From G963676655 sp963678305 (GTDB lineage: Bacteria; Verrucomicrobiota; Lentisphaeria; Victivallales; Victivallaceae): DNA of 64,000 bases. This document shows positions 52,583-60,189 of the stretch, one piece after another. Below the pieces are notes generated by a model. The model saw only the letters and a program-made list of their open reading frames with translations. It was not told the origin of the DNA and did not search any database. Made by a program: the position numbers and the translations under genes. The DNA lies in assembly GCA_963678305.2 (NCBI GenBank), contig CAXXVV010000012.1:372001-436000 (forward strand), read 5' to 3'. Numbering within the stretch: position 1 is the first letter of the stretch; every line of letters starts with the position of its first letter.

Positions 52583-53665
52583 TTATGTATCTAAATTTAA
52601 TACAGGTTGCCCTTGTCTGGCATAATATGAAGAAAAACGCGAAACAATATCTTTAACAAATGCTGGAGAAATTTGTAAGAAAGGCTTATCTATTTGACTT
52701 TCAATGTCTTCAACAGGAATAGATAATACTTTTCTGAAGTTTATTAAACTCTCTCCAAAATGCTGATTTCGAGGGAGAAAATGATAGTAATTAGTATGGT
52801 TGTTACTGGGGGATTTTTTTATTAAATTCTTTGCGTTATCTCTTTTTTTTCTTACTTCTATGGAGGTATCTGTTGTCACTTTTATATCAATCAGAGCTTG
52901 TGCTTGGGTAAAAATATTATCTTCAATCATACATAACTGAATGCAATCAGACTTCATTGATCCATCATGAAGGGATAGATCACATGCAGGACTTATTACA
53001 ATATACAGATTTCCGTTGTTCTTATTATTAACAATGCTTCCAGTTCTCAGACTCGAAGATACTGGAGGACAAATGAACATCTCTTCCGGAACGTAGTTTT
53101 CTTCATTATTATCAAGAATTTCAATAAGGTGGTTGAGTATATATCTTAAAAGATGGTTTTCTGTCAGAATCCCCTTTTTAACATGACTTTTCCATGGTTC
53201 TAACCTACCTATAAGATTATTCCAATAAACCTGCTGTAATGCATCTTCAATTTTTCCTCGTCCTCCCATTATGTTGCTCAATCCCGTTTTGGTAGTTAAT
53301 GCGATATCTTTAATTACTTCATTAAAATTGTCGGTTCTCTTATATACTGCTGTAACTTTAAGTTTTTTCTCAAGGTCACTAGGGGTACCTGTTACAACAA
53401 AAATAGGGACTCTTTTGGTTTTATTAATTTCCTCAATGATCTTGTTTCCATCGCCTTTTTTATGTAATTTTAAGTCAACTATAACTGCATCATAGTCTCG
53501 CACTTTTATTTGCTTAAGAGCGTCGGAAATATTATCCTGTTCATCAGCAGGAAGACAAAATTTCATAATTGGATCTGTTGAATCATTATAAAGCTCAATC
53601 ATCTCAATGTAACCTTCTCGCTGAACTTTTTCGTCTTCAACAATCAAAATTCTAATATCACTCAT
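52583..53665 (-). CDS. receiver-domain (response regulator-like) protein with unknown output domain
   Basis: This 360-residue protein has a complete receiver at residues 1-125: acidic pocket in ILIVEDE (E10, D11), phospho-acceptor Asp64 in VIVDLKL, Thr92 in VVTGT and Lys109 in AVYKR. Residues 185-355 are an unrecognised mixed domain containing NLYIVISPACDLSLHDGS, without a DNA-binding helix-turn-helix. I chose ATG 53665 (GGAG seven bases ahead) over 53671. It overlaps the kinase stop by 8 bp, so it is translated with the kinase. The output is probably enzymatic or protein-binding rather than transcriptional. It is the last gene of the island operon. Confidence 0.82.
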   Translation of the reverse strand: MSDIRILIVEDEKVQREGYIEMIELYNDSTDPIMKFCLPADEQDNISDALKQIKVRDYDAVIVDLKLHKKGDGNKIIEEINKTKRVPIFVVTGTPSDLEKKLKVTAVYKRTDNFNEVIKDIALTTKTGLSNIMGGRGKIEDALQQVYWNNLIGRLEPWKSHVKKGILTENHLLRYILNHLIEILDNNEENYVPEEMFICPPVSSSLRTGSIVNNKNNGNLYIVISPACDLSLHDGSMKSDCIQLCMIEDNIFTQAQALIDIKVTTDTSIEVRKKRDNAKNLIKKSPSNNHTNYYHFLPRNQHFGESLINFRKVLSIPVEDIESQIDKPFLQISPAFVKDIVSRFSSYYARQGQPVLNLDT

Positions 53666-56348
53666 TTTCATTCTCCATGATAATATTATTTAATCTGAAA
53701 TATGCTCCTGTTTCACTCTGTACTGCTGACAACTTTAATCCATTTCTTTTTGCCGCTTCCCCAGATATAGCAAGTCCTAAACCTGTTCCTTGGTTGCCAT
53801 TACTCAGTTTTTTTGTTGAAAAATCAGGGTCGAAAATAACTCCACTTTCAATCAAGTATGGTTCGATACCTGGACCTGTATCAAAGTAATCGATGTTCAG
53901 TAAATTGTTGTCTTGGGATTCAACGACGATAGTAATAATTTTTACAGAAGAGCCCTTATGAGTCATCCAGAAAATACTATTATCAATAAGGTTGGTTAAT
54001 ATGACGGAAAGATCTTGAGCCCATCCCATCATTTTTAACTCAGAATTGCATTCTAACTCAAACTTAATTTCACGAGATTCAAGTTCGTGTTTGAAGATTT
54101 CAAAAGATTTCTCAATTTCTTTTTTTACATTAAAAAACTCTTTATCGCTTCTTCCCCTTGATGCTAATGGATCAAGTCTATCAAACAATGAAATGAGTAA
54201 TTCAGTTTGAGGATGCCAGACTTCAATTATGCTTTCAAGTTTATCCAGATATTTAATTTGCTGTGTCTCTTTCCAGTATTGCCCCCATTTTTTAATAAGA
54301 GAAAGACGGTTTTTAAAAAAGCCCAAGGGTTTTCTTCCTTCGTGAAGAACTACTCTAACGATGTTCCCCAATGTCGCTTGCCCTTGATATGAGGCAACTA
54401 TTTGTCTTAATTCATCTGCAATATGGTTTTGTTTTTGTTCTTCTATTTCAACTTTCTTCAAGATTAATTTTGTGGTTTCTTCATCAATCCCTTTTTGAAC
54501 AAGTTGTAAGCGTATCCCATTTTTTAAGTTTTCAAAAGAAGACAGTTTTTCTATTTCATCTTCAGCTTTTATCGGCACTCGCCCAATTCCCGCTTTTTTC
54601 CTATAAACAAACCTTCTTCTCTCAAGTTCTGAAACAATTTTCCTTGTAATATCAAGGAGGTTCTTATATGCATCATTTTCTTTTAGACCGTCTCTGGCTG
54701 CTTTTTCAAAGAGGTTTGATTGCTCTTCAGATTCAATTGAAACATATCCAATCACTTGGTTTATGCCAATATTAAAAGAAGGGTTTTGTACTCTTCTTGA
54801 ATTCAATTCTAACCAGTCAAAATCAGCATCACCAAGTGGCCTTATTCTAAATCCGTTCCTGTACACTCCAATACCATTAAATCTGCTTAATATGTTTCTC
54901 GCTTCGTTTTTACCAATATAGTTTCCGTGTTCATTCTTCAGGCCTCGACCAATGATTTGAGATATTGAATCTGGATCTCGGTCATAAACTCTAATATCAA
55001 AATGTAAATTTCCACAAGCAGTTGGTTTCCCATAGTTGAAATCAATGTTCTCCTCAAGTTCATTTCTTGCTTTTTGACTGGAATAAACAACTTTTCCCTT
55101 GCCGCAATTTGACACGTATCCAGATATTTTGTAGTCATAAAAATCAAAAATTGGTACAGGAGAGATTTCTTCTTCAGTACTGAGACAGTCAAGCCAGTCT
55201 TTGATTATAAGATAAATTTTAAAAGAGCCATTATCTTTATTACTTTTAAAAATTGATTCAACTGGAGGAATCAACTTTTTTAACTCAAACCTTAAATCAT
55301 CAAAATCAGTTGATGTCCATTCGCCAGCAGAGTCATCGCTAAGAGAGATAGTTAATGTTGTCCCAGGCATAGAGTTGCATTTTGTATTTTCAACAAGAAT
55401 ATCAACGTCATCAATATATTCAGCTTCTTCAAAGTCCATCCATTGAACATATACCCGTGTTCTCATACCATCTTCAGTAACTGAGTTCATTAATAAATCG
55501 TCTCCAAGAATGGATGATGCATACCGTCCTACTCCTTTTCGTCCTTGCATTGTCCGACCCTTAGGGCTGATTTTCCTTATCAATTTGTCATCAGTAGAGG
55601 AAACGAGCCACTTCGTCAATACGGTATCAATTGACATTCCATGACCATTGTCAGAAATTATTATTTCATGCTTCTCTGTTTTTGTATTTTTTCTGAATGT
55701 AATCATAACATCTGGCGAGTCAGCATCATATGCATTCTTTACGAGTTCAAGGATAGCTGCATGTTTGTTTTGAATGAGCTCTCGTCCGATTGTGAGGATA
55801 TGCCTGCCTGCTGTTCTAATTTTAGCCGACACAACTTCTTTTGTTGTGGTATTAGGTTGTTCTTCTGATTCATTTGATAACAGCGAATGATCAATTGTCC
55901 CCCATCTTTTTCTATAATTTGAAAGCAAAGATCCCAAATAATTATATTTTTCAGATCCCTTTTGAAGTAATATAAAACGATATGCTTCCTTATTAAGGTG
56001 TTTCTGAATGATTAAACAATCGTCTTTTTGGGAGATATTACGAAAAGAATTCGTCCCTGAGGTTATTCTATTCTCTGGAGGTCTATTTCCTCCCCATGAT
56101 TGAGATTGATATCTCACCGGTTCGCCATTCGCAACAAGCTTGTCTTCAATGAAAATATTGGCAGTAATATAAATTTCTCTCGTTGGGTGTGATGCATTCA
56201 ATGATTGAGAAAATTGGGGAAATAGATGACATATATTTTTGGGAATTACAATTCCAGCCTGATGGCCTTTTGCTTCCCCTGAATCATTTAGAGCAAGAAG
56301 TTTATATCCAGTCTCCCACGGTCCTTCATTATTTAGAAAATCAAGCAT
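53658..56348 (-). CDS. EcoRII-N-like DNA-binding domain fused to two GHKL ATPase modules and a histidine-kinase H-box
   Basis: This 896-residue protein has residues 1-150 resembling the EcoRII N-terminal (B3-like) effector domain: YKLLALNDSGEAKGHQAGIVIPK, REIYITANIF, VRYQSQSWGGNRPPENRITSG. An Hsp90/MORC/MutL-type ATPase follows (about 180-480): ELVKNAYDAD (E201, N205), SDNGHGMS (233-238), GRKGVGRYA. A helical linker leads to a histidine-kinase part with His669 in LHEGRKPLGFF, ILTNLIDNSIFW, YFDTGPGIEP and NGNQGTGLGLAIS. No membrane helix is present, so it acts in the cytoplasm. AAGGAAA precedes the ATG. It overlaps the receiver gene and is AT-rich against the flanks. Confidence 0.82.
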   Translation of the reverse strand: MLDFLNNEGPWETGYKLLALNDSGEAKGHQAGIVIPKNICHLFPQFSQSLNASHPTREIYITANIFIEDKLVANGEPVRYQSQSWGGNRPPENRITSGTNSFRNISQKDDCLIIQKHLNKEAYRFILLQKGSEKYNYLGSLLSNYRKRWGTIDHSLLSNESEEQPNTTTKEVVSAKIRTAGRHILTIGRELIQNKHAAILELVKNAYDADSPDVMITFRKNTKTEKHEIIISDNGHGMSIDTVLTKWLVSSTDDKLIRKISPKGRTMQGRKGVGRYASSILGDDLLMNSVTEDGMRTRVYVQWMDFEEAEYIDDVDILVENTKCNSMPGTTLTISLSDDSAGEWTSTDFDDLRFELKKLIPPVESIFKSNKDNGSFKIYLIIKDWLDCLSTEEEISPVPIFDFYDYKISGYVSNCGKGKVVYSSQKARNELEENIDFNYGKPTACGNLHFDIRVYDRDPDSISQIIGRGLKNEHGNYIGKNEARNILSRFNGIGVYRNGFRIRPLGDADFDWLELNSRRVQNPSFNIGINQVIGYVSIESEEQSNLFEKAARDGLKENDAYKNLLDITRKIVSELERRRFVYRKKAGIGRVPIKAEDEIEKLSSFENLKNGIRLQLVQKGIDEETTKLILKKVEIEEQKQNHIADELRQIVASYQGQATLGNIVRVVLHEGRKPLGFFKNRLSLIKKWGQYWKETQQIKYLDKLESIIEVWHPQTELLISLFDRLDPLASRGRSDKEFFNVKKEIEKSFEIFKHELESREIKFELECNSELKMMGWAQDLSVILTNLIDNSIFWMTHKGSSVKIITIVVESQDNNLLNIDYFDTGPGIEPYLIESGVIFDPDFSTKKLSNGNQGTGLGLAISGEAAKRNGLKLSAVQSETGAYFRLNNIIMENENE

Positions 56349-56371
56349 TATTATTTCCTTGTTAAAGAATA

Positions 56372-56965
56372 TTAATAATCATTTTCCTGCACTCCGAAAT
56401 AACAGGGCAAACTACACAGTTCTCTGTCTGTTGAAGCAGGGAAGTTATATTCAAATGGGGCCTCCTGAAATAATATGGCCTCCTCTATTGCCAGACGGGT
56501 CGGTCCATTTCCTTCTTGTTTGATCAATACCCCCAAATTATGTTTGTGATAATGGACAATGGTTGTATTTTTATTACTCATGTTATAATTAGCAGATTGA
56601 TTAGTATTCCAGTATAGGATTCCTTCAATATTATTCACATAAGTTTTCAGTGCAAATTTATTCCTCCCGCCGGGATATACACATTTTCCTTCACTAAGTT
56701 GACCAGTAATACGAAAGAAACCGGCTTTCATAAAAAGATTAATGAACGTGAAAACATGATTTGTGTATTGGAGTTTAGCCGATATATATGGATTGAGCTT
56801 TTTAACACTGATAGAGCGTTTTTTTTGTAGAAAATTTAATATGTATTGCGGCTGTTGTATCCAGTGAATTATCCCTGCTCCAAAATGTGCAGAACTAATA
56901 TACTCTTCATCAATAGACTTAAGTAACCCTTTAGCTTTGTTAATTTTATTAAGCAACTTATTCAT
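56372..56965 (-). CDS. first gene of the island operon, unknown function
   Basis: This 197-residue protein has no signal peptide, membrane helix or motif I recognise. The N-terminal half is helical and basic (LLNKINKAKGLLKSIDEEY), the rest beta-rich with TIVHYHKHNLGVLIKQEG and a C-terminal LCSLPCYFG. It lies 23 bp upstream of the EcoRII-N/GHKL protein in the same direction and shares its AT-rich composition, so it probably belongs to the same system, perhaps as sensor, effector or toxin. Nothing in the sequence decides between these. Confidence 0.7.
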   Translation of the reverse strand: MNKLLNKINKAKGLLKSIDEEYISSAHFGAGIIHWIQQPQYILNFLQKKRSISVKKLNPYISAKLQYTNHVFTFINLFMKAGFFRITGQLSEGKCVYPGGRNKFALKTYVNNIEGILYWNTNQSANYNMSNKNTTIVHYHKHNLGVLIKQEGNGPTRLAIEEAILFQEAPFEYNFPASTDRELCSLPCYFGVQENDY

Positions 56966-57527
56966 AATAATAAACTATACTTATTCCATATTCAATAATT
57001 ATACACTAAAATAACTCTATGTCTTGTATTTGCAAGTTATATTTCAAGTCTTTTTTATACTTATGAGTTCAATATTCGTCTTTAATATAGAATATAAATA
57101 TCTATATGACCTGGGATGAATTTGTCGGTGTGCAGAACGTTTTTTAGAAATATTAGGCTTTTACGAGCAACACAATAATAAAAGAGCTTGGATATTAACT
57201 CTTTTAGTGTTAAAGAATGTTTGTTTTTATATACCTGATGGTATCGTGATGTTTTGGGTTTTTTGCTAAATATAAACACTAAAATGGGCGGTTTCAACAA
57301 CAAGGCGAAAAAGCTGAGCACCTAGGTTCACGTATTTCGTGATTGGGAATGCTTAAGGCTGATAATATTTATTTTAAGTATGAAGATACTATTAGGTATG
57401 CCATAAATTGTCTATGAGGTTCAAGTGTGTTCTTTCTTTTACTCCTTCAGTAGTATTTGGTAGAAGTCTTCGATAAAATGTTGCATGTAACAATTGCGTG
57501 TTTGCGTTTTTGATAGGAAGAACAAAG
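56966..57527. other. non-coding right part of the island
   Basis: About 560 AT-rich bases between the island operon and the tRNA-Ala gene. No integrase, excisionase or RNA gene was recognised. A 79-codon minus-strand frame starting with GTG lacks a ribosome site and is not called. The operon promoter should lie near 56980-57050, but no convincing -35/-10 pair was found. Confidence 0.5.
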
Positions 57528-57547
57528 AAATGGTGGAGCTGATGGGA
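57528..57547. repeat. right attachment-site repeat inside the tRNA-Ala 3' end
   Basis: 20 bases identical to 52189-52208. Together they bracket about 5.3 kb holding the three-gene operon. Confidence 0.85.
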
Positions 57548-57607
57548 GTCGAACCCACGACCTGTTGATTGCGAACCAACCGCTCTAGCCAACTGAGCTA
57601 CAGCCCC
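57531..57607 (-). tRNA. tRNA-Ala, anticodon CGC
   Basis: The minus strand folds as a full cloverleaf of 77 bases with encoded CCA: acceptor GGGGCTG/CAGCTCC, D-arm GCTC/GAGC, anticodon stem GTTGG/TCAAC with loop TTCGCAA (anticodon CGC, codon GCG), variable loop AGGTC and T-arm GTGGG/CCCAT. The G3-U70 pair and A73 are alanine identity elements. Its 3' end is the right boundary of the integrated island, and the gene remains intact, as expected when integration restores the tRNA end. Confidence 0.95.
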
Positions 57608-57627
57608 AATTATTTGCAGGGGTCACT

Positions 57628-57655
57628 ACTATACTTATTTATTGAAAAAATGCAA
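57628..57655 (-). promoter_or_regulatory. promoter of tRNA-Ala
   Basis: On the minus strand TTGCAT (57655-57650), a 16-bp spacer and TATAGT (57633-57628), about 20 bases before the tRNA 5' end. Confidence 0.5.
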
Positions 57656-57770
57656 GCAGTGGTTTGTAAAAAAAGAAAATATTACTAAATTAGTGAATGA
57701 CTGCTTTCGACATAATGCGGCGGTATATGGTGTGTATTGATATTTACATTCTCCCGGAAAGGTTTTATGA

Positions 57771-59174
57771 ATGAGCGACGAGACGGATAAAGAAATGTTA
57801 TCCGAGACTGAATCCAATGACAAGGCTGAGGTTTTCAGGGATGAAGCTCCCAGTAACTTGCAGCTTTATTTTCGTGAAATCAGTGAGGCTCCGATGCTTT
57901 CACATGAAGAGCAGGAGCAGCTTTTCGCTAAAACTGAAGAAGCCGTTGACAAATACCGCCGGAAAATCTGCAATCTCGGCTTTGTCCTGCTGGATTACTC
58001 CAGAATATTTCTGGGATTGGATTCTGATAATTATCGTGACAATTTTATTCCTTCCGCTTTCGCTTCCGAAAATAATCCCGACGGGATTATCGCGGAAGAT
58101 TTTCTCCTGAGCTTGAATACTCACTCGGAGGATTTTGCGACAATGTACGAAAAGCAGCGGTCCGCGTTCCTGCGGGAAGGGGCCGTGCCGGATGAACTCA
58201 GGGTTTCCACGGTAAACGCGGCCATGAAGTATCCGGTGACGCCGGATCAATTGGATGAATGGTTCAGTGTGGCGGTTGAATATGCCGAGATTTCCGACAA
58301 ATATTTGCAGCGGCCGCGCAAACTCACAGCGGAGGAAACCGCTTACGGGAAAAAGAAAGATTTTCTCGAAGAAAAATTCCTGATGCGGCAGGAAGAGTTT
58401 ATCGAGTATTTTAAAGAACTGTGTCAAATCAGGGAAGAGATTCGCAACATGCGTAACTCCATGCTGGAGGGTAATCTCAGACTGGTGGTAAGTATCGCCA
58501 AGAAATATTGCAGTAAAGGTTTGCCTTTTTCCGATCTTATTCAGGAGGGTAATCTTGGTCTGCTGCGGGCGCTTGAGAAATTCGATTATCGGCTGGGACA
58601 CCGTTTCAGCACCTACGCCACCTGGTGGATCAAGCAGACTGTCAGCAGAGCGATTGCGGAACAATCAAGGGTTATCCGGATTCCGGCCCACATGATTAAA
58701 ACGATTACCGAAATGAATAATGTTGAACGCCGTTTTATTCAGGATCACGGACGCGAACCGAATATGCAGGAACTGGCTTCCTCGCTTGAAGTACCTCAGG
58801 CCAGGATCAGCGCCTTGCGTAAAATGGCCCGGCAGACGATCTCGCTGCAGTCGCCGATCGGCGACGGGGAAGGGCAGTCGGTTTTCGAGGATATTCTTTG
58901 CGATGCCGACGCGGATGACCCGGTTCACCATATTGCCGCTAAAGTGATGCGGGAAAAATTGCGTGAAGCGATCAGCACGTTGTCGGAACGCGAACAACAG
59001 ATTATCATCATGCGCTTCGGGCTTTTCGATCACTCGCCGATGACTCTGGTCGAAGTCAGCAAACATTTTAATCTGACCCGGGAACGGATTCGTCAGTTGG
59101 AAATCAGAATCCTTGAAAAACTGCGTACCCCGTCAAGATTGAAATTCTTCGACGGCATTTTCCATACCAGATAA
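57771..59174 (+). CDS. RNA polymerase sigma factor, RpoD/RpoS type
   Basis: This 467-residue sigma-70 protein has region 1.2 at 28-60 (LQLYFREISEAPMLSHEEQEQLF). Region 2 lies at about 232-303, with DLIQEGNLGLLRALEKFDYRLGHRFSTYATWWIKQTVSRAIAEQSR for -10 recognition. Region 3 is at about 310-385, and region 4 at 395-455 with LTRERIRQLEIRILEKLR. Between 1.2 and 2 lies a non-conserved insert of about 165 residues, as in some primary sigma factors. Region 1.1 is missing. Region 2 is close to RpoD, so housekeeping-type -10 sites are expected, but whether it is the primary sigma or a group-2 factor cannot be settled here. GGAAAGG precedes the ATG. Confidence 0.9.
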   Translation: MSDETDKEMLSETESNDKAEVFRDEAPSNLQLYFREISEAPMLSHEEQEQLFAKTEEAVDKYRRKICNLGFVLLDYSRIFLGLDSDNYRDNFIPSAFASENNPDGIIAEDFLLSLNTHSEDFATMYEKQRSAFLREGAVPDELRVSTVNAAMKYPVTPDQLDEWFSVAVEYAEISDKYLQRPRKLTAEETAYGKKKDFLEEKFLMRQEEFIEYFKELCQIREEIRNMRNSMLEGNLRLVVSIAKKYCSKGLPFSDLIQEGNLGLLRALEKFDYRLGHRFSTYATWWIKQTVSRAIAEQSRVIRIPAHMIKTITEMNNVERRFIQDHGREPNMQELASSLEVPQARISALRKMARQTISLQSPIGDGEGQSVFEDILCDADADDPVHHIAAKVMREKLREAISTLSEREQQIIIMRFGLFDHSPMTLVEVSKHFNLTRERIRQLEIRILEKLRTPSRLKFFDGIFHTR

Positions 59175-59479
59175 GTTTTTGATTATAATTGCCTATAACA
59201 GGATAACCGCAGTATTTGAACATAAATCGATGTTTGTTATCTTATAGAAAAATAATTTTGACCGCTTAATTAATTTCTGAAAATTTTTCTGAATTAAACT
59301 TTCATTTAAATTGCCTTGATTCATCTTGCCGCCTTTTCGGGTGTTTTTCTCTGCATTTCCGGGGACGATATATTATAAAATTCACGGCTTCATTTTATTG
59401 CAGATTTGTTATTCATTATTTTAACATTAATAAAAAAAAATTAATATAAAAAAAATTAATAAAAAAAAATTAATATTAT
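59175..59479. other. AT-rich upstream region of the hydrogenase operon with three A-tracts
   Basis: No coding frame. From 59426 to 59477 the word ATTAATAAAAAAAA repeats imperfectly, giving three runs of 8-9 A centred near 59436, 59451 and 59465, directly ahead of a candidate -35 box. Phased A-tracts in this position can act as an UP element or bend DNA. Confidence 0.6.
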
Positions 59480-59507
59480 TTGCATTTTATGAAATGAACC
59501 TTACAAT
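59480..59507 (+). promoter_or_regulatory. candidate promoter of the hydrogenase operon
   Basis: TTGCAT (59480-59485), a 16-bp spacer and TACAAT (59502-59507), just downstream of the A-tract array. It would give a leader of about 135 bases before ATG 59650. Confidence 0.5.
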
Positions 59508-59649
59508 AGATATATTGGTTTATTGGATTTATTCTTATGAACCTGGGTTGATAATGTGTATTCTGAAGTCGAAAAACGGAACTAATCCGTTTATTTAAAT
59601 AGAAATTCGCTAAAGGTAAACATTACACAAGAGAAAGGGGTAAAGGCTT

Positions 59650-60189
59650 ATGAGTATTGACGCTAAAGCTCAATGCGCATGTGCGTGCAGTCCCGACGGC
59701 GTGGATGAAACTGTGCTGTTGGCTCAACTCGATGAATTGTTGGAGGATTACCGCAACAAACCGGGCGGTCTGATTCCGGCCCTGCAGATGACACAGAATC
59801 TGTTCGGGTATTTGCCAAAGGAGGCGCTGAAGAAAATCAGCCGCATTCTGAATAAGCCCTACAGCGAAGTGACCGGAGTGGTCAGCTTCTACTCTTTCTT
59901 TTCCACCGTTCCGCGCGGTAAACATGTTGTCCGCGTTTGCCTTGGTACCGCCTGCTATGTTCGTGGCGGTAAAGAAGTTCTCAGCGCGTTTAAAAAAGAA
60001 CTAGGGATCGACGTCGGCGAGACGACCGAGGACCGTCTGTTCTCTCTGGATATCGGCCGTTGTTTCGGCGCTTGCGGACTGGCTCCGGTAATTATGATCG
60101 GCGATGACGTGCATCAGCGGGTCAAGCCTTCCAAGGTAAAAAATATTCTGGCAGCTTACGCGGAAACCGTTAAGGAGGCTGTACAATGA
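59650..60189 (+). CDS. NuoE-like [2Fe-2S] subunit of an NAD-linked hydrogenase (HydC/HndA type)
   Basis: This 179-residue protein is of the NuoE/HndA thioredoxin-like [2Fe-2S] ferredoxin family. Conserved parts include LIPALQMTQNLFGYLPKEAL and EVTGVVSFYSFF. The cluster cysteines lie in RVCLGTACYVRGG and GRCFGACGLAP. In NAD-linked and electron-bifurcating [FeFe]-hydrogenases this subunit carries one [2Fe-2S] cluster next to the NuoF-like subunit. A short cysteine-rich leader (QCACACSP) is unusual. The stop overlaps the next ATG (ATGA), so the genes are coupled. Confidence 0.9.
   Translation: MSIDAKAQCACACSPDGVDETVLLAQLDELLEDYRNKPGGLIPALQMTQNLFGYLPKEALKKISRILNKPYSEVTGVVSFYSFFSTVPRGKHVVRVCLGTACYVRGGKEVLSAFKKELGIDVGETTEDRLFSLDIGRCFGACGLAPVIMIGDDVHQRVKPSKVKNILAAYAETVKEAVQ

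Noticed and set aside
57082..57321. 79-codon minus-strand frame in the right part of the island
   Set aside because: GTG start without a ribosome site, AT-driven composition and no recognisable motif.
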